Source: JBEKHT01 sp049511715 (GTDB lineage Bacteria; Chloroflexota; Anaerolineae; Anaerolineales; RBG-16-64-43). From it: a stretch of DNA of 64,000 nucleotides. The position numbers and the translations under genes were made by a program. Location of the stretch: assembly GCA_049511715.1 (NCBI GenBank), contig JBEKXU010000001.1, positions 1 through 64,000 on the forward strand, in the 5' to 3' direction. This document shows, piece after piece, positions 15,766 to 24,717 of the stretch; positions within the stretch are counted from its first letter, which is position 1, and each line of letters starts with the position of its first letter. The notes under the pieces are model-generated. The model saw only the letters and a list, made by a program, of their open reading frames with translations. It was not told the origin of the DNA and made no database searches.

Positions 15766-17442
15766 ATGATCAAAGTCGTGAGCGTGGCGCAAATGCGCGA
15801 GGTCGAAAAGGAGGCGGACGCCAGCGGGCTCACCTATAGCCGCATGATGGAGAAGGCAGGACGATCCGTCGCCCAGGCCATCGCCCGAGAGTACGGTTCG
15901 TTGGCGGGTCGAAGAATCACCGTCCTGGCCGGACCGGGGAACAACGGCGGCGACGGGCTGGTGGCGGCCCACTGGCTGGCGATGGAAGGGGCGGAAGTCG
16001 ATGTCTTCCTCGCCAAGGAGCGGCCTTCCAGCGATCCCAACCTGTTGCGGCTGCGGGGAGGAAGCGTTCCCGTCCACGACCTTGCCCAAGAGGAGCAGCG
16101 GGAGGCGTTCGATCGCGAGCTGCAGCGGGCCGGCATTTTCGTGGACGCCGTCTTCGGGACGGGAACCCGCCCGCCCCTGCGGGGTGCCGCGGCGGATCTG
16201 CTGGCCCGGGCCAAGGCGGGCTTGGAAGCGCGGGAGACGCCCTCGATCGTGGTGTCTGTGGATTGCCCTTCCGGCCTCGATTGCGACACGGGCGAGGTCG
16301 CGCCCCAGACGATTCGAGCGGGACTCACGGTGACGCTGGCAGCTGTCAAGCAGGGGCTCCTACGGTTTCCCGGGGCCGAGTACGTCGGGAAGATCCTCGT
16401 CGGCGACATCGGCCTGGGCCCAGACACACGCGGCCTGAAGGACATTGATTGGGAGTTCCCCGTTTCAGAAGATCTGCGTCCCTGGCTTCCCCCGAGGCCG
16501 CGGCTCTCCCACAAAGGGACCTTCGGCCGGGCGGTCGTTGTGGCGGGTTCGGTCAACTTTCCCGGCGCCGCCGTTCTGGCGGCGCGTTCCGCGTATCGCG
16601 TCGGGGCGGGCCTGGTCACCCTGGCGGTCCCCTCGGCGGTGTACCAGGTGGCTGCCCCTCAGATTCCCGAGGCGACCTGGATGATCCTTCCGGACGAGCT
16701 GGGCGTCATCGCCGCCGAAGCCGCCGAGATCCTGCCCCGCGAGATGGGGGAGGCTCAAGCCATGGTCCTGGGGCCGGGCTTCGGCCTGCAGAAGACCACC
16801 GCCGAATTTCTGAGGCGTTTGCTATCTCCCGCCGCCTCCGTCCGCTCCCATCTTGGTTTTTCCGTTCCCGAGCACGATCGCGAGCCGGCCTCGCCCCATT
16901 GGCCCCGCATGCTCATCGATGCGGATGGGCTGAAGCTCCTGCGGCAGCTAGACGCCTGGTGGGACCTTCTGCCCGCTGGAAGCGTGCTGACCCCTCATCC
17001 CGGCGAGATGGCTATCTTGACCGGGTTGTCACGAGATGAGATCCAGGCGGACCGGGAGGGGGTGGCAAGACGGTTTGCCAAAGAGTGGAATGTGATCCTC
17101 GTGCTCAAAGGCGCCTTCTCGATCGTGGTTTCTCCGCAGGGGAGAACCGCGGTGATCCCCTTCGCGACCTCTGCCCTGGCGCGAGCCGGAACAGGGGATG
17201 TCCTCAGCGGGACCATTGGAGGGCTGTTGGCTCAGGGTGTGCCTTCATGGGAGGCGGCGGTGCTGGGAGCGTATCTGCACGGCTGGGCGGGGGAGCGGGC
17301 GGCCAAGAAGTGGGGAAGCACGGCCCCGGTCATGGCCGGGGATGTCAGCGACACGATCGGGGAAGCGGTCTCCGAGCTGGAGTCGGGTCGCAGGGAACTA
17401 CCGGCTTCCTCCGGCGAGGCCCGGCCCGGACCCCGGGGCTAG
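15766..17442 (+). CDS. nnrD: Bifunctional NAD(P)HX epimerase / dehydratase
   Basis: The ATG at 15766 starts MIKVVSVAQMREVE; earlier in-frame codons overlap the upstream gene. The N-terminal half (about 1-215) is the YjeF_N epimerase with AGPGNNGGDGL and VDCPSGLDCDTG. The C-terminal half (about 240-540) is the ADP- or ATP-dependent dehydratase of the ribokinase-like fold, with SHKGTFGRAVVVAGS, TPHPGEMAIL, VLKGAFSIV and ARAGTGDVLSG. Together they repair hydrated NAD(P)H. The final ~20 residues are a variable tail. The stop overlaps that of the convergent M23 gene by four bases (CTAG). Confidence 0.95.
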   Translation: MIKVVSVAQMREVEKEADASGLTYSRMMEKAGRSVAQAIAREYGSLAGRRITVLAGPGNNGGDGLVAAHWLAMEGAEVDVFLAKERPSSDPNLLRLRGGSVPVHDLAQEEQREAFDRELQRAGIFVDAVFGTGTRPPLRGAAADLLARAKAGLEARETPSIVVSVDCPSGLDCDTGEVAPQTIRAGLTVTLAAVKQGLLRFPGAEYVGKILVGDIGLGPDTRGLKDIDWEFPVSEDLRPWLPPRPRLSHKGTFGRAVVVAGSVNFPGAAVLAARSAYRVGAGLVTLAVPSAVYQVAAPQIPEATWMILPDELGVIAAEAAEILPREMGEAQAMVLGPGFGLQKTTAEFLRRLLSPAASVRSHLGFSVPEHDREPASPHWPRMLIDADGLKLLRQLDAWWDLLPAGSVLTPHPGEMAILTGLSRDEIQADREGVARRFAKEWNVILVLKGAFSIVVSPQGRTAVIPFATSALARAGTGDVLSGTIGGLLAQGVPSWEAAVLGAYLHGWAGERAAKKWGSTAPVMAGDVSDTIGEAVSELESGRRELPASSGEARPGPRG

Positions 17443-18488
17443 TGCAAATCCGGCACGTAAGGGGTAGCCGCGGGGGTCAGGGTGGGGTTGATCATCATCG
17501 GCAGCCCGGATTGAATCAGAACAAACGTGGTCTCTCCGGGGTTGATGCGAAAGTCATCGACGTACTTCCTCCACCACACCCAGGTCGTGATCTCGTAGGT
17601 CCCCGCCGGCAGGTCACTGATCGCGAAATTCTCGTGGTAGAAATCGTCCGGATGAGTCACATCCGCGATGTAGGTCCAGGCCGTCCACACCTGCCCCGTC
17701 GCCAGGGAAGTGATGGTGTAGGGAATCTTCGGCAGGGCATAGCCGTCGATGCTTTCGACGCGTCCCGCAACCACTCCCCATCCCTGCGGAGGAACCAGCC
17801 AGAGTTCGGGATTGCGCGTGGCATAGTAGGAGTCGGCGCCGATGCGCACCTCGAAATGCAGGTGGGGCCCGGTGGCGTCCCCCGTCTGACCCACTTCCCC
17901 GATTTCTTCCCCCTGGGTGACATGCTCCCCGACTTTCACGAAGATCTTCGACATGTGGGCGTAGGCCGTGTAGATCGGCTGCCCGTCATACCCGAAGTCC
18001 TGCCGGATCGAAACCGCCAGCCCGTAGGTGTCCTCGGGGTCCGAGTAGTGCTCAAATAGGCCGAACCCGGCCCAATTGACCACCCCGTCAGCCGCCGCGA
18101 GCACCGGGGTCCCTAACGCTGCCGCCATGTCCACCCCGGTATGTGTCTTCAGGGTATTCATGTAGTCCTCGCCGTAGCGGTAAGTCGGGTCGGCCCAGTT
18201 CACCTGGCCGGAGGGGATCGGACGGGCGAGCCAGAAATGGTCTTCCGGTCGGAGCTGGAGCGGCGCCGCGTACGGAGGGGGCCGCCAGTTCAAGGAAAGG
18301 GGGTCCTGGGTGATGGGAATGGGCACAAGCGTCGGGAGGCCCGGCGGAAACGGGGTTGGATCCAGGGGGGTTGGGAATGGCGTCGAAGAGGGTTGGGCCA
18401 GGGGTGCGGAGACTCCCCGCCAGGGAGTCTGGCGGCCGAGCAGGACCACGGCAGCCAAGAGCGGGAACAAGATCAGACCTTTGCGCAT
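17439..18488 (-). CDS. Secreted M23-family metallopeptidase (LytM/lysostaphin type)
   Basis: The 349-residue product begins with a signal sequence (about 1-25), then a Pro/Thr-rich linker to residue 60. The M23 domain (about 95-225) carries the zinc ligands HTGVD and GPHLHFE, with the third ligand in the expected AYAHMS region. A C-terminal beta-rich domain (about 235-330), resembling a carboxypeptidase-regulatory-like fold, follows. The expected role is peptidoglycan cross-link or surface-protein cleavage in the envelope. It lies 10 bp downstream of the TolB-like lipoprotein gene and is probably translated from the same mRNA. Confidence 0.9.
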   Translation of the reverse strand: MRKGLILFPLLAAVVLLGRQTPWRGVSAPLAQPSSTPFPTPLDPTPFPPGLPTLVPIPITQDPLSLNWRPPPYAAPLQLRPEDHFWLARPIPSGQVNWADPTYRYGEDYMNTLKTHTGVDMAAALGTPVLAAADGVVNWAGFGLFEHYSDPEDTYGLAVSIRQDFGYDGQPIYTAYAHMSKIFVKVGEHVTQGEEIGEVGQTGDATGPHLHFEVRIGADSYYATRNPELWLVPPQGWGVVAGRVESIDGYALPKIPYTITSLATGQVWTAWTYIADVTHPDDFYHENFAISDLPAGTYEITTWVWWRKYVDDFRINPGETTFVLIQSGLPMMINPTLTPAATPYVPDLH

Positions 18489-18498
18489 GGCTCTGCCC

Positions 18499-20337
18499 CT
18501 AATCCGGCGGAATGGTCGGCCAGCGGGTGTCCGTGGGACGCGGCCCCCACCAGTAAGGCACCGGCGTGGGCGTCGGGGTGGGCGTCGGCGTCACGAACGC
18601 GCTGCGGGGGAGAATCTGATTCATCGCGGACATCCAGTCCAGACCGTCGGTAATGCGGAACTCCCAGTAGCGTATCCCGGAGTAGTAGCTGCGCCAGTCC
18701 GCATCGGAGGGCACCCGCTCCCAACCCAGTTCGAGGGCCAATTCGGTGAAGTCGACATAGTAGCCCTGCGGGATCGCGGCCAAATTGGCCCCGCCGGCGT
18801 TGTAGTCCGCAGGGGATCCGGAACTGCGAGCGTCGAAGTCCCACGGCAGGGCGCGCAGGGGTTCTCCCTCGGAGCCGTCCTGCGCTGCGGTTCGAACGTA
18901 GAGCCGCCAGTACTGGTATTCGCCCACGGGATCCGGCACGATCGCCAGCCAGCCCTTGGCTGCCGCGTCTCGGGAGACGGCAATCGATCGGCCGGTGTAC
19001 AGCCAGGAGAGTTCGTCGGTCGGAGGGAGCGGCGTGGCCACTCCGACGTACGCGCTGTCCAACGTCCCAAGGAAATCCCAGCCGGCTTCCTTGCGGATTT
19101 CGTCGCGCAGCGTATTGAACCGGTCGACCACGGAGGAGCTCAAGCGCGGGTCGGGGGCGTTGACATTCACCGGGACGAGTTTGGCCCCCAGGGGGCCAAC
19201 GGTGTTTTCCACGGCGACCGGAGTGAGTGACGATGGGGCCTGCAGGGCTTGGAGCCAGTCCGGAAGCGGGTTCGGCAGGGAGGCCGCCGTCCAGGATAGG
19301 CCGCCAAGATTTCCGGAGACCGGGAGGACCGAAGGCGCCAGACTCGGCTGCCCCGCGCGTGAGACCTGCAGATATCCGTCCGAGGCGGAGCTCTGATACG
19401 TTGTCAGGAGAAGCTGGCCGTCAGGACTCCAGGCGGGCTGGGCCCCCTGGCCGGCCAGGATGGGCGCCTGGGATGGGTTCGACAAGTCGAGGACATACAC
19501 CCATTGGTACCCGTCTTTTTGAACAGAGAACGCGAGCTGTTTTCCATCCCGGCTGTAGGCAGGGCTTTCCTCGTCCACACCGGGCATGTTCGCGATGCGG
19601 CTCTCTTTCAGATTGTCCAGGTTCAGCGCCAGCAGTTCGGCGTTCCCATCGCGCTCCGAAACAAACGTGATCTGCCGGCCCTGGGGCGACCAGGCCGGAG
19701 AGAAATCCGGCGCCGCATCCGAATCGCACCACGCCGCGGATCCGCCCGCGGCCGGGCTGATGCAGACTGCCAGATGGTTCTGGGCGTAGTGCTCATAGGC
19801 CAGCCATTTCCCGTCGGGCGACCAGGCGGGCCGCCCGTCATAGTCGGGTAAGTTTGTGATCCGGGTGATCTGGCCGCTGAGCAGATTGAGGGTGTAGATA
19901 TCCCAATACCCGCTGCGGTGGGAGGAGAAGGCAAGCGTTCCTCCGTCGGGACTGAACGCGGGATCCCGGTCTTCGTCTCCGGGTTCGGAAAGGGTCAGAG
20001 GTCTCGCGCTTCCCAGCGGCCAAGCCAGGAGCTGCGTCTGCCCCAGTCTTTCGACGGTTAGGGCCAGGGTGCCCGGCTGGCCGTACAAGTTGATCGGCGT
20101 TGGCAAGGCCAAGGTAGGAGACTCGATGGCGGGAGCCAGCGTCTCGGTCGGGATCGGCGCGTTTGGTGTCAGCCCGGCGTTGGCGGCCGAGGGCGAAGAC
20201 GGCACGGAAACCATCGGCGTCAGCAGGGGGGGAGTGGCCGGCGGCGGAAGCGTTGGAGGGGTCGGACGGGCGCCGAGACAGCCAGCCAGCAGGGTCCCCA
20301 GAAGGGACGCGAAAGCGAGGCCTGCCTTGGGGTGCAT
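18499..20337 (-). CDS. TolB-like beta-propeller lipoprotein with a C-terminal uncharacterised domain
   Basis: The start at 20337 gives MHPKAGLAFASL with a clean LLAGC lipobox; the frame is open further upstream but those codons look non-coding. After a Pro/Thr-rich linker, residues 70-340 contain repeated PD40/TolB motifs such as DPAFSPDGGTLAFSS, PAWSPDGKWLAY and PAWSPQGRQITF. The C-terminal ~250 residues form a different domain with GWDFLGTLDSAYVG, YWRLYVRTAAQDGS, GYYVDFTELALELGWERVP and WEFRITDGLDWMSAM, ending in a TPTPTP tail. The arrangement suggests a surface-anchored binding protein. The ATG has no strong ribosome-binding site. Confidence 0.82.
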   Translation of the reverse strand: MHPKAGLAFASLLGTLLAGCLGARPTPPTLPPPATPPLLTPMVSVPSSPSAANAGLTPNAPIPTETLAPAIESPTLALPTPINLYGQPGTLALTVERLGQTQLLAWPLGSARPLTLSEPGDEDRDPAFSPDGGTLAFSSHRSGYWDIYTLNLLSGQITRITNLPDYDGRPAWSPDGKWLAYEHYAQNHLAVCISPAAGGSAAWCDSDAAPDFSPAWSPQGRQITFVSERDGNAELLALNLDNLKESRIANMPGVDEESPAYSRDGKQLAFSVQKDGYQWVYVLDLSNPSQAPILAGQGAQPAWSPDGQLLLTTYQSSASDGYLQVSRAGQPSLAPSVLPVSGNLGGLSWTAASLPNPLPDWLQALQAPSSLTPVAVENTVGPLGAKLVPVNVNAPDPRLSSSVVDRFNTLRDEIRKEAGWDFLGTLDSAYVGVATPLPPTDELSWLYTGRSIAVSRDAAAKGWLAIVPDPVGEYQYWRLYVRTAAQDGSEGEPLRALPWDFDARSSGSPADYNAGGANLAAIPQGYYVDFTELALELGWERVPSDADWRSYYSGIRYWEFRITDGLDWMSAMNQILPRSAFVTPTPTPTPTPVPYWWGPRPTDTRWPTIPPD

Positions 20338-20991
20338 AGGGTTTTTACGGCGGGCGATGGAGTCGCACGAGGGGCAGGCACTTCTCTCCGAGGCGGCCGT
20401 CGAAACCCGCGTTGTGAGGCTTGACCGTTTCACCTGTGCCTTTCCGGCCGGGGTTTTCTCAACTCTGGCGCCTGCTCTGCATATGGTTGCACAGTACGTG
20501 CCGCGCCGCGGCCCGCCGTCCAAGCCGGAAATGCGCTCATCCCGGGCAATTCGGATCTTTCCCGCCTGTTCCGGGAATGTCGTCCCCGGATTAGGCCGGG
20601 AAAAATGGCAGGCCCGTGGATGCGGCCTCAAGCGCGGCCTCGCAGGCCTCCTGCGTTCTCAGGTTCCTTCGGGTCGCTGGGAGTGGAGCCGCGAGAAACG
20701 CTGCATCAGCCTCAGCCTGCGGGTCGATCGCTCTCTGCCCCTCGGGCTCTTCCGCCCTGAAACTGGGGGGCACCTGGTACGGGGATCAGCGGGGCAGACA
20801 ACCTAAGGCGCGCATCATCGGGACACAAAGGAACCAGCAGCAAGAGAATAGGGCCGGTATTCTCCGGGAGCCCCGGCTTACCTCGGCCGCCCATTTTCGC
20901 GCGATTATACCTTTCGGCCCAACCAGGGAGGATCCCGGGCGGAGTGCCACTCCACTCGCCGGGAGGAAGCCGGACCCCGCAGGCAGGCAGA
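20338..20991. other. Long divergent intergenic region
   Basis: About 650 bp separate the minus-strand lipoprotein from fdhD. I find no convincing gene. A 7-bp hairpin (GAGAATA 20844-20850 with TATTCTC 20858-20864) and an isolated TATA-like element near 20907 are the only structures noticed. The region should contain the lipoprotein operon promoter. Confidence 0.45.
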
Positions 20992-20997
20992 TATAAT
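20992..20997 (+). promoter_or_regulatory. -10 element of the fdhD promoter
   Basis: A perfect TATAAT lies 45 bp before the preferred GTG start of fdhD. No recognisable -35 hexamer lies 16-18 bp upstream. Confidence 0.5.
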
Positions 20998-21041
20998 GTG
21001 TCCCTATCGGGGGCGCTGTGTCGGAGGGAGGGGAGGCTGGA

Positions 21042-21866
21042 GTGCTGGAAAAGCCTGAGGCGGCCCCGGGGGTCGTCGCCACCGGTTACCGCGTCCTGCA
21101 GGGGACCGAGTGGATTGATCTCCCTTCGGGAGAAGTCATTGAGGAGGCCGAGCTCTGCATCCACGTCAACGGACGCGAGCTGGTTACCTTTGCGGCGACC
21201 CCGGTTCAACAGGCAGCGCTAGCCCTGGGCTTCCTGGCCAACCAGGGTCTGATCGAAAGGCGCGAGGAGGTGCGGGATCTTCACCTTTCCACCGATGGCC
21301 TGTGCGTGGACGTCTGGCTGGACCATGAGGTGCCCCTTCCAGACCGGCTGGTGATCACTTCGGGCTGCAGCGGCGGGGTCACCTTTGACCGGCTGGTCCA
21401 GAAGCTTCCGCCCCTTTCCGGCGCGCCGACCATCTCCGCGGAGACCCTGCTTTCCTGCGCCTCGAGACTGCAACGGGCGGCGACCCTATACTCTCGTTCG
21501 GGAGGAGTTCACACCAGCGCCCTGTTCCGCGACGGGGAACTCTTGGTGGCATCGGAGGATGTGGGCCGCCACAACACCCTCGACAAGCTGCGGGGCTTGT
21601 GCCTCCTTCGAGGGATCGACCCGAGCGGCGCCTGGCTGCTCACCACGGGGCGCACCAGCAGCGAGATGATCACGAAGGCGGTTCGCATGGGCTGTCCGGT
21701 CCTGGCCTCGCGGACCTCCGCGACCAGCCTCTCGGTGCGGCTGGCCCGCGAGTGGAATGCGGTCCTGGTCGGCTACGTGCGCAGCCCGGGGGCGAGTCCG
21801 CACGGCCAGCGGATGATTGTCTACAGCCATCCTGAACGGATCGTTCTGGGTCCGGCCGCGAGCTGA
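21042..21866 (+). CDS. fdhD: FdhD, sulfurtransferase for formate dehydrogenase / Mo-bisMGD enzymes
   Basis: The GTG at 21042 is preferred because GGAGGGGAGG lies just before it; another in-frame GTG is at 21018. The 274-residue product has the family blocks: NGRELVTFAATP, GGVHTSALF, SEDVGRHNTLDK, TTGRTSSEMITK and ASRTSATSL. FdhD passes sulfur from a cysteine desulfurase to the molybdenum or tungsten bisMGD cofactor. The active-site loop reads TSGCSGGVTF, keeping the first Cys of the E. coli CxxC pair but having Gly at the second. No formate dehydrogenase is in the window; the W-dependent AOR 6 kb upstream uses a related cofactor. Confidence 0.93.
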   Translation: MLEKPEAAPGVVATGYRVLQGTEWIDLPSGEVIEEAELCIHVNGRELVTFAATPVQQAALALGFLANQGLIERREEVRDLHLSTDGLCVDVWLDHEVPLPDRLVITSGCSGGVTFDRLVQKLPPLSGAPTISAETLLSCASRLQRAATLYSRSGGVHTSALFRDGELLVASEDVGRHNTLDKLRGLCLLRGIDPSGAWLLTTGRTSSEMITKAVRMGCPVLASRTSATSLSVRLAREWNAVLVGYVRSPGASPHGQRMIVYSHPERIVLGPAAS

Positions 21867-21982
21867 GGCCCGGAGGCGGTGAGACTGAGAATTGGGGGAG
21901 GGGGTTGTGTTAGAATGATCGCGGGCACGAATTGCAATCCGTTCGTCGGCCCCGAGCTCGTCCGCTGCCGCAGGAGGCAGTC

Positions 21983-22513
21983 ATGATCGAGGTGTCGATC
22001 GACAGCATCCGGGTGCACTTGGTGTCTCAGAGTCGGGTGGTGGTTCTCAAAGAGCTGAACAGCGATCGCTATCTGCCGATCTGGATCGGCCCGTTTGAAG
22101 CGGATGCCATCGCCATGAGCCTACAGGATATTGAAGCGGCCCGGCCCATGACGCACGACTTGCTCAAGAATCTTCTGGCCCAGCTGGGGGCGGAGGCCAC
22201 CCGAGTGGAAATCCACGACCTGCGGGATGACGTCTTTTACGCCCGCATCGTGCTGCGCTACGACGACCGGGAAATGGAAATCGATTCGCGGCCTTCGGAC
22301 GCCCTGGCCCTGGCGGTGCGGGTCCACACGCCGGTCTTTGTTGAGGAATCGGTCATGGAGCGCGCGGGCGTGACCCCGGAGAGCGAGGCTGTGGAACCCG
22401 AGGCCCCTGCCGCAGGAACGAAAGACGGTGTGGACCGCCTGTCGGTGTTCAAGGACTTTGTGGAGGGGCTCGACATGGAAGATCTCTCCGGAGGCGAAGA
22501 GAACAAGAGTTAG
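21983..22513 (+). CDS. Bifunctional nuclease family protein (DUF151)
   Basis: A CAGGAGG ribosome-binding site precedes the ATG. The 176-residue protein has the DUF151 core: LPIWIGPFEADAIAM, RPMTHDLLKNLL, FYARIVL and IDSRPSDALALAVR. Plant and cyanobacterial members show RNase and DNase activity in vitro; the bacterial role is not settled. The C-terminal ~50 residues are an acidic, UvrB/UvrC-like coiled tail (VFKDFVEGLDMEDL). It lies 116 bp upstream of dnaB on the same strand. Confidence 0.9.
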   Translation: MIEVSIDSIRVHLVSQSRVVVLKELNSDRYLPIWIGPFEADAIAMSLQDIEAARPMTHDLLKNLLAQLGAEATRVEIHDLRDDVFYARIVLRYDDREMEIDSRPSDALALAVRVHTPVFVEESVMERAGVTPESEAVEPEAPAAGTKDGVDRLSVFKDFVEGLDMEDLSGGEENKS

Positions 22514-22629
22514 CCGTTCGCGGCGCCCGTTCCCCGCAGGTGCCGGCTTCGCTCGAAGCGCCGCGGGAGGCTTCCTCCCCGGGGAGTGCGACGGCGCTTC
22601 CACCCCAGAACCGTTTTCCAGTTGGTCCC

Positions 22630-24021
22630 ATGACAGAAGCTGATTCGGTCGCTCCCTCACCTGCGCCCGCAGGAACCAGCGGACCCACTCCTGGGCCCCA
22701 CAGCCGAGAGGCCGAGGAGGCGCTTCTGGGGGCGGTCCTGCTCAACCCCGATGCCTTCTTCGATGTCACGGCCTTCCTGGGTCCCTCCGACTTCTATATC
22801 CACCGCAATGCCTGGATTTGGGAGGCGTTTCAGGGACTGGTGGAGAAACGCACCCCGATCGATGTGGTGACCCTGGCCGAGGAGCTGGACCGGCAGGGGC
22901 ACATGGAGGAGGCTGGCGGTGCGGCCTATCTTGCCGCCCTGATCAACAACGTCCCGACCTCGCTGCACGCGGAGGCCTACGGCCGGATCGTGGAGGAGCA
23001 GGCGGTCCGCCGCAAGCTGCTCCTGGCCGCGAGCACGATCGCCCGGCAGGCCCAGGATGCCAATGTCCTCATTGAAGATGTGATGGGGGAGGCCGAGAAG
23101 GCGGTCTTCGAGGTCAGCCAGCGCAGGCTGACCCGCGACGTCGAGCCCATCGGGCGGGTCATCAGCGAATACTACGACCATGTGGAATACCTCTCCCGCC
23201 ACCCGGAGGAGTCCTTTGGCATCCCCACGGGGTTTATCGACCTGGACCGAAGGCTGGGGGGGCTGCAGCGCTCGGACTTCATCATCGTGGCGGGGCGCCC
23301 GGGGCAGGGGAAATCAGCCATGCTCCTGAGCATCGCCAAAAATGCCGCCCAGCAGCACCGCAAGCACGTGGCCGTCTTTTCCCTGGAAATGTCCCGCGAG
23401 CAGCTGGTGCAAAGGCTCATCTCCCAGGAAACCGGGATCGACTCGCACCGCCTTCGGCTGGGGAAGATCGAAGAGGAAGAGTGGGGGCTCTTCACCCACG
23501 CCGCGAGCGTCCTGAGCGAGACCCAGATCTTCCTGGACGACACGCCCGCGCTGACCCCGCTGCAGTTGCGCAGCAAATGCCGCCGCCTGCACCTGGAGTA
23601 CAACCTGGACCTGATCCTGGTGGACTACATCCAGCTGATGGGAAACGATTTCCGCACCGAGAACCGAGTTCAAGAGGTCTCGCTGATCTCGCGCTCGCTG
23701 AAGGCCCTGGCGCGGGAGCTCAATGTGCCGGTCCTGGCGGCCGCTCAGCTCTCGAGGGCCGTCGAACAGCGCAGCGACAAGCGCCCCATGCTTTCAGATC
23801 TTCGGGAGTCCGGCAGCCTGGAACAGGACTCCGACGTAGTTCTCTTCATCCACCGGCCGGACACCTACGGCCCGGAAGAGGACCGCACCAATGTGGCCGA
23901 AATCATCATCTCGAAACACCGACACGGCCCGACCGGGAGCGTCGAGCTGATTTTCCTGCCGAGTCTGGCCAAGTTCGAGAATGCGGCGACTCGGGCGGTC
24001 GATCTGACTCCGGCCCCGTGA
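22630..24021 (+). CDS. dnaB: Replicative DNA helicase DnaB
   Basis: From the ATG at 22630 the product is 463 residues, near the usual family length; an in-frame GTG at 22540 would add 30 poorly conserved residues. The N-terminal DnaG-interacting domain starts at SREAEEALLGAVLLNPDAF (about 25-125). The RecA-like C-terminal domain has Walker A AGRPGQGKSAM, VAVFSLEMS, Walker B LDLILVDYIQLM, and the AAQLSRAVEQR and DLRESGSLEQDSDVV motifs. It unwinds DNA at the replication fork. Three bases separate it from the DnaD-like gene. Confidence 0.96.
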   Translation: MTEADSVAPSPAPAGTSGPTPGPHSREAEEALLGAVLLNPDAFFDVTAFLGPSDFYIHRNAWIWEAFQGLVEKRTPIDVVTLAEELDRQGHMEEAGGAAYLAALINNVPTSLHAEAYGRIVEEQAVRRKLLLAASTIARQAQDANVLIEDVMGEAEKAVFEVSQRRLTRDVEPIGRVISEYYDHVEYLSRHPEESFGIPTGFIDLDRRLGGLQRSDFIIVAGRPGQGKSAMLLSIAKNAAQQHRKHVAVFSLEMSREQLVQRLISQETGIDSHRLRLGKIEEEEWGLFTHAASVLSETQIFLDDTPALTPLQLRSKCRRLHLEYNLDLILVDYIQLMGNDFRTENRVQEVSLISRSLKALARELNVPVLAAAQLSRAVEQRSDKRPMLSDLRESGSLEQDSDVVLFIHRPDTYGPEEDRTNVAEIIISKHRHGPTGSVELIFLPSLAKFENAATRAVDLTPAP

Positions 24022-24024
24022 GCC

Positions 24025-24717
24025 GTGAAACCCTTCCTTGGATTTCCTCCGGGCAGATACCGAACCACTCCGCTGCCGAGCCAGTTCTTCAGCGATCTCC
24101 TGCCAGCGATCGATCATCTGGGCGAACTGAAAGTCACCCTGTATGCCTTCTGGTGCCTGGGTCAGCAGGAAGGCGAACGCCGTTTCCTGCGCCTGAGGGT
24201 CATGAGGCAGGATGAGATCTTGCAGTCGGCGCTGGGGGGCGGTGCGAACCCCGGTTCCCTCCTGGAAGACTCTTTGGAGAGAGCCGTGGCGCGCGGAACC
24301 CTGCTGCATGTGCCCTCGCCGTCCCCGGAGGGGCCCGAGGACTATTACTTCCTGAACACGCCCAAAGGACGGGAGTCGGCCGAGGCCCTGGAGCGCGGCG
24401 AGTGGTCCCCGGATCCCAAAGCCCCGCTGCCCCGGCTGGCCCGGGAGCGGCCGAACCTCTTCCGAAAGTACGAGGAGAACATCGGCCCCCTTACGCCTCA
24501 CATAGCCGAGGTCCTGAGGGACGCCGAGAAAGAGTATCCCGCCGGCTGGGTTGAGGAAGCGATCGGCTTGGCGGTGGAAGGGAATGTCCGCTCCTGGCGC
24601 TATGTCTCGGCCATCCTGGAGCGCTGGAAGGCCGAGGGCAGGCGGGAAGGCAAACCGCAGGAAATGGACGCGCACCGGTATGTCGAAGGGGAATTCTCAG
24701 ACCACGTGGAACACTAG
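24025..24717 (+). CDS. DnaD-like replication protein
   Basis: A GTG start lies three bases after the dnaB stop. The 230-residue protein has an N-terminal winged-helix-like region (about 1-110) and, at about 148-205, a DnaB_2/DnaD-type domain: ENIGPLTPHIAEVL, AEKEYPAGWVEEAIGLA and RSWRYVSAILERW. In Firmicutes DnaD helps open the origin and recruit the helicase loader. Its placement between dnaB and a DnaC-like loader supports that job here. The last 38 bp overlap the following gene. Confidence 0.85.
   Translation: MKPFLGFPPGRYRTTPLPSQFFSDLLPAIDHLGELKVTLYAFWCLGQQEGERRFLRLRVMRQDEILQSALGGGANPGSLLEDSLERAVARGTLLHVPSPSPEGPEDYYFLNTPKGRESAEALERGEWSPDPKAPLPRLARERPNLFRKYEENIGPLTPHIAEVLRDAEKEYPAGWVEEAIGLAVEGNVRSWRYVSAILERWKAEGRREGKPQEMDAHRYVEGEFSDHVEH

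Noticed and set aside
21885..21916. Possible promoter before the DUF151 gene (extended -10 TGTTAGAAT)
   Set aside because: The -10 is reasonable but no -35 lies at 16-18 bp, so I did not list it as a feature.
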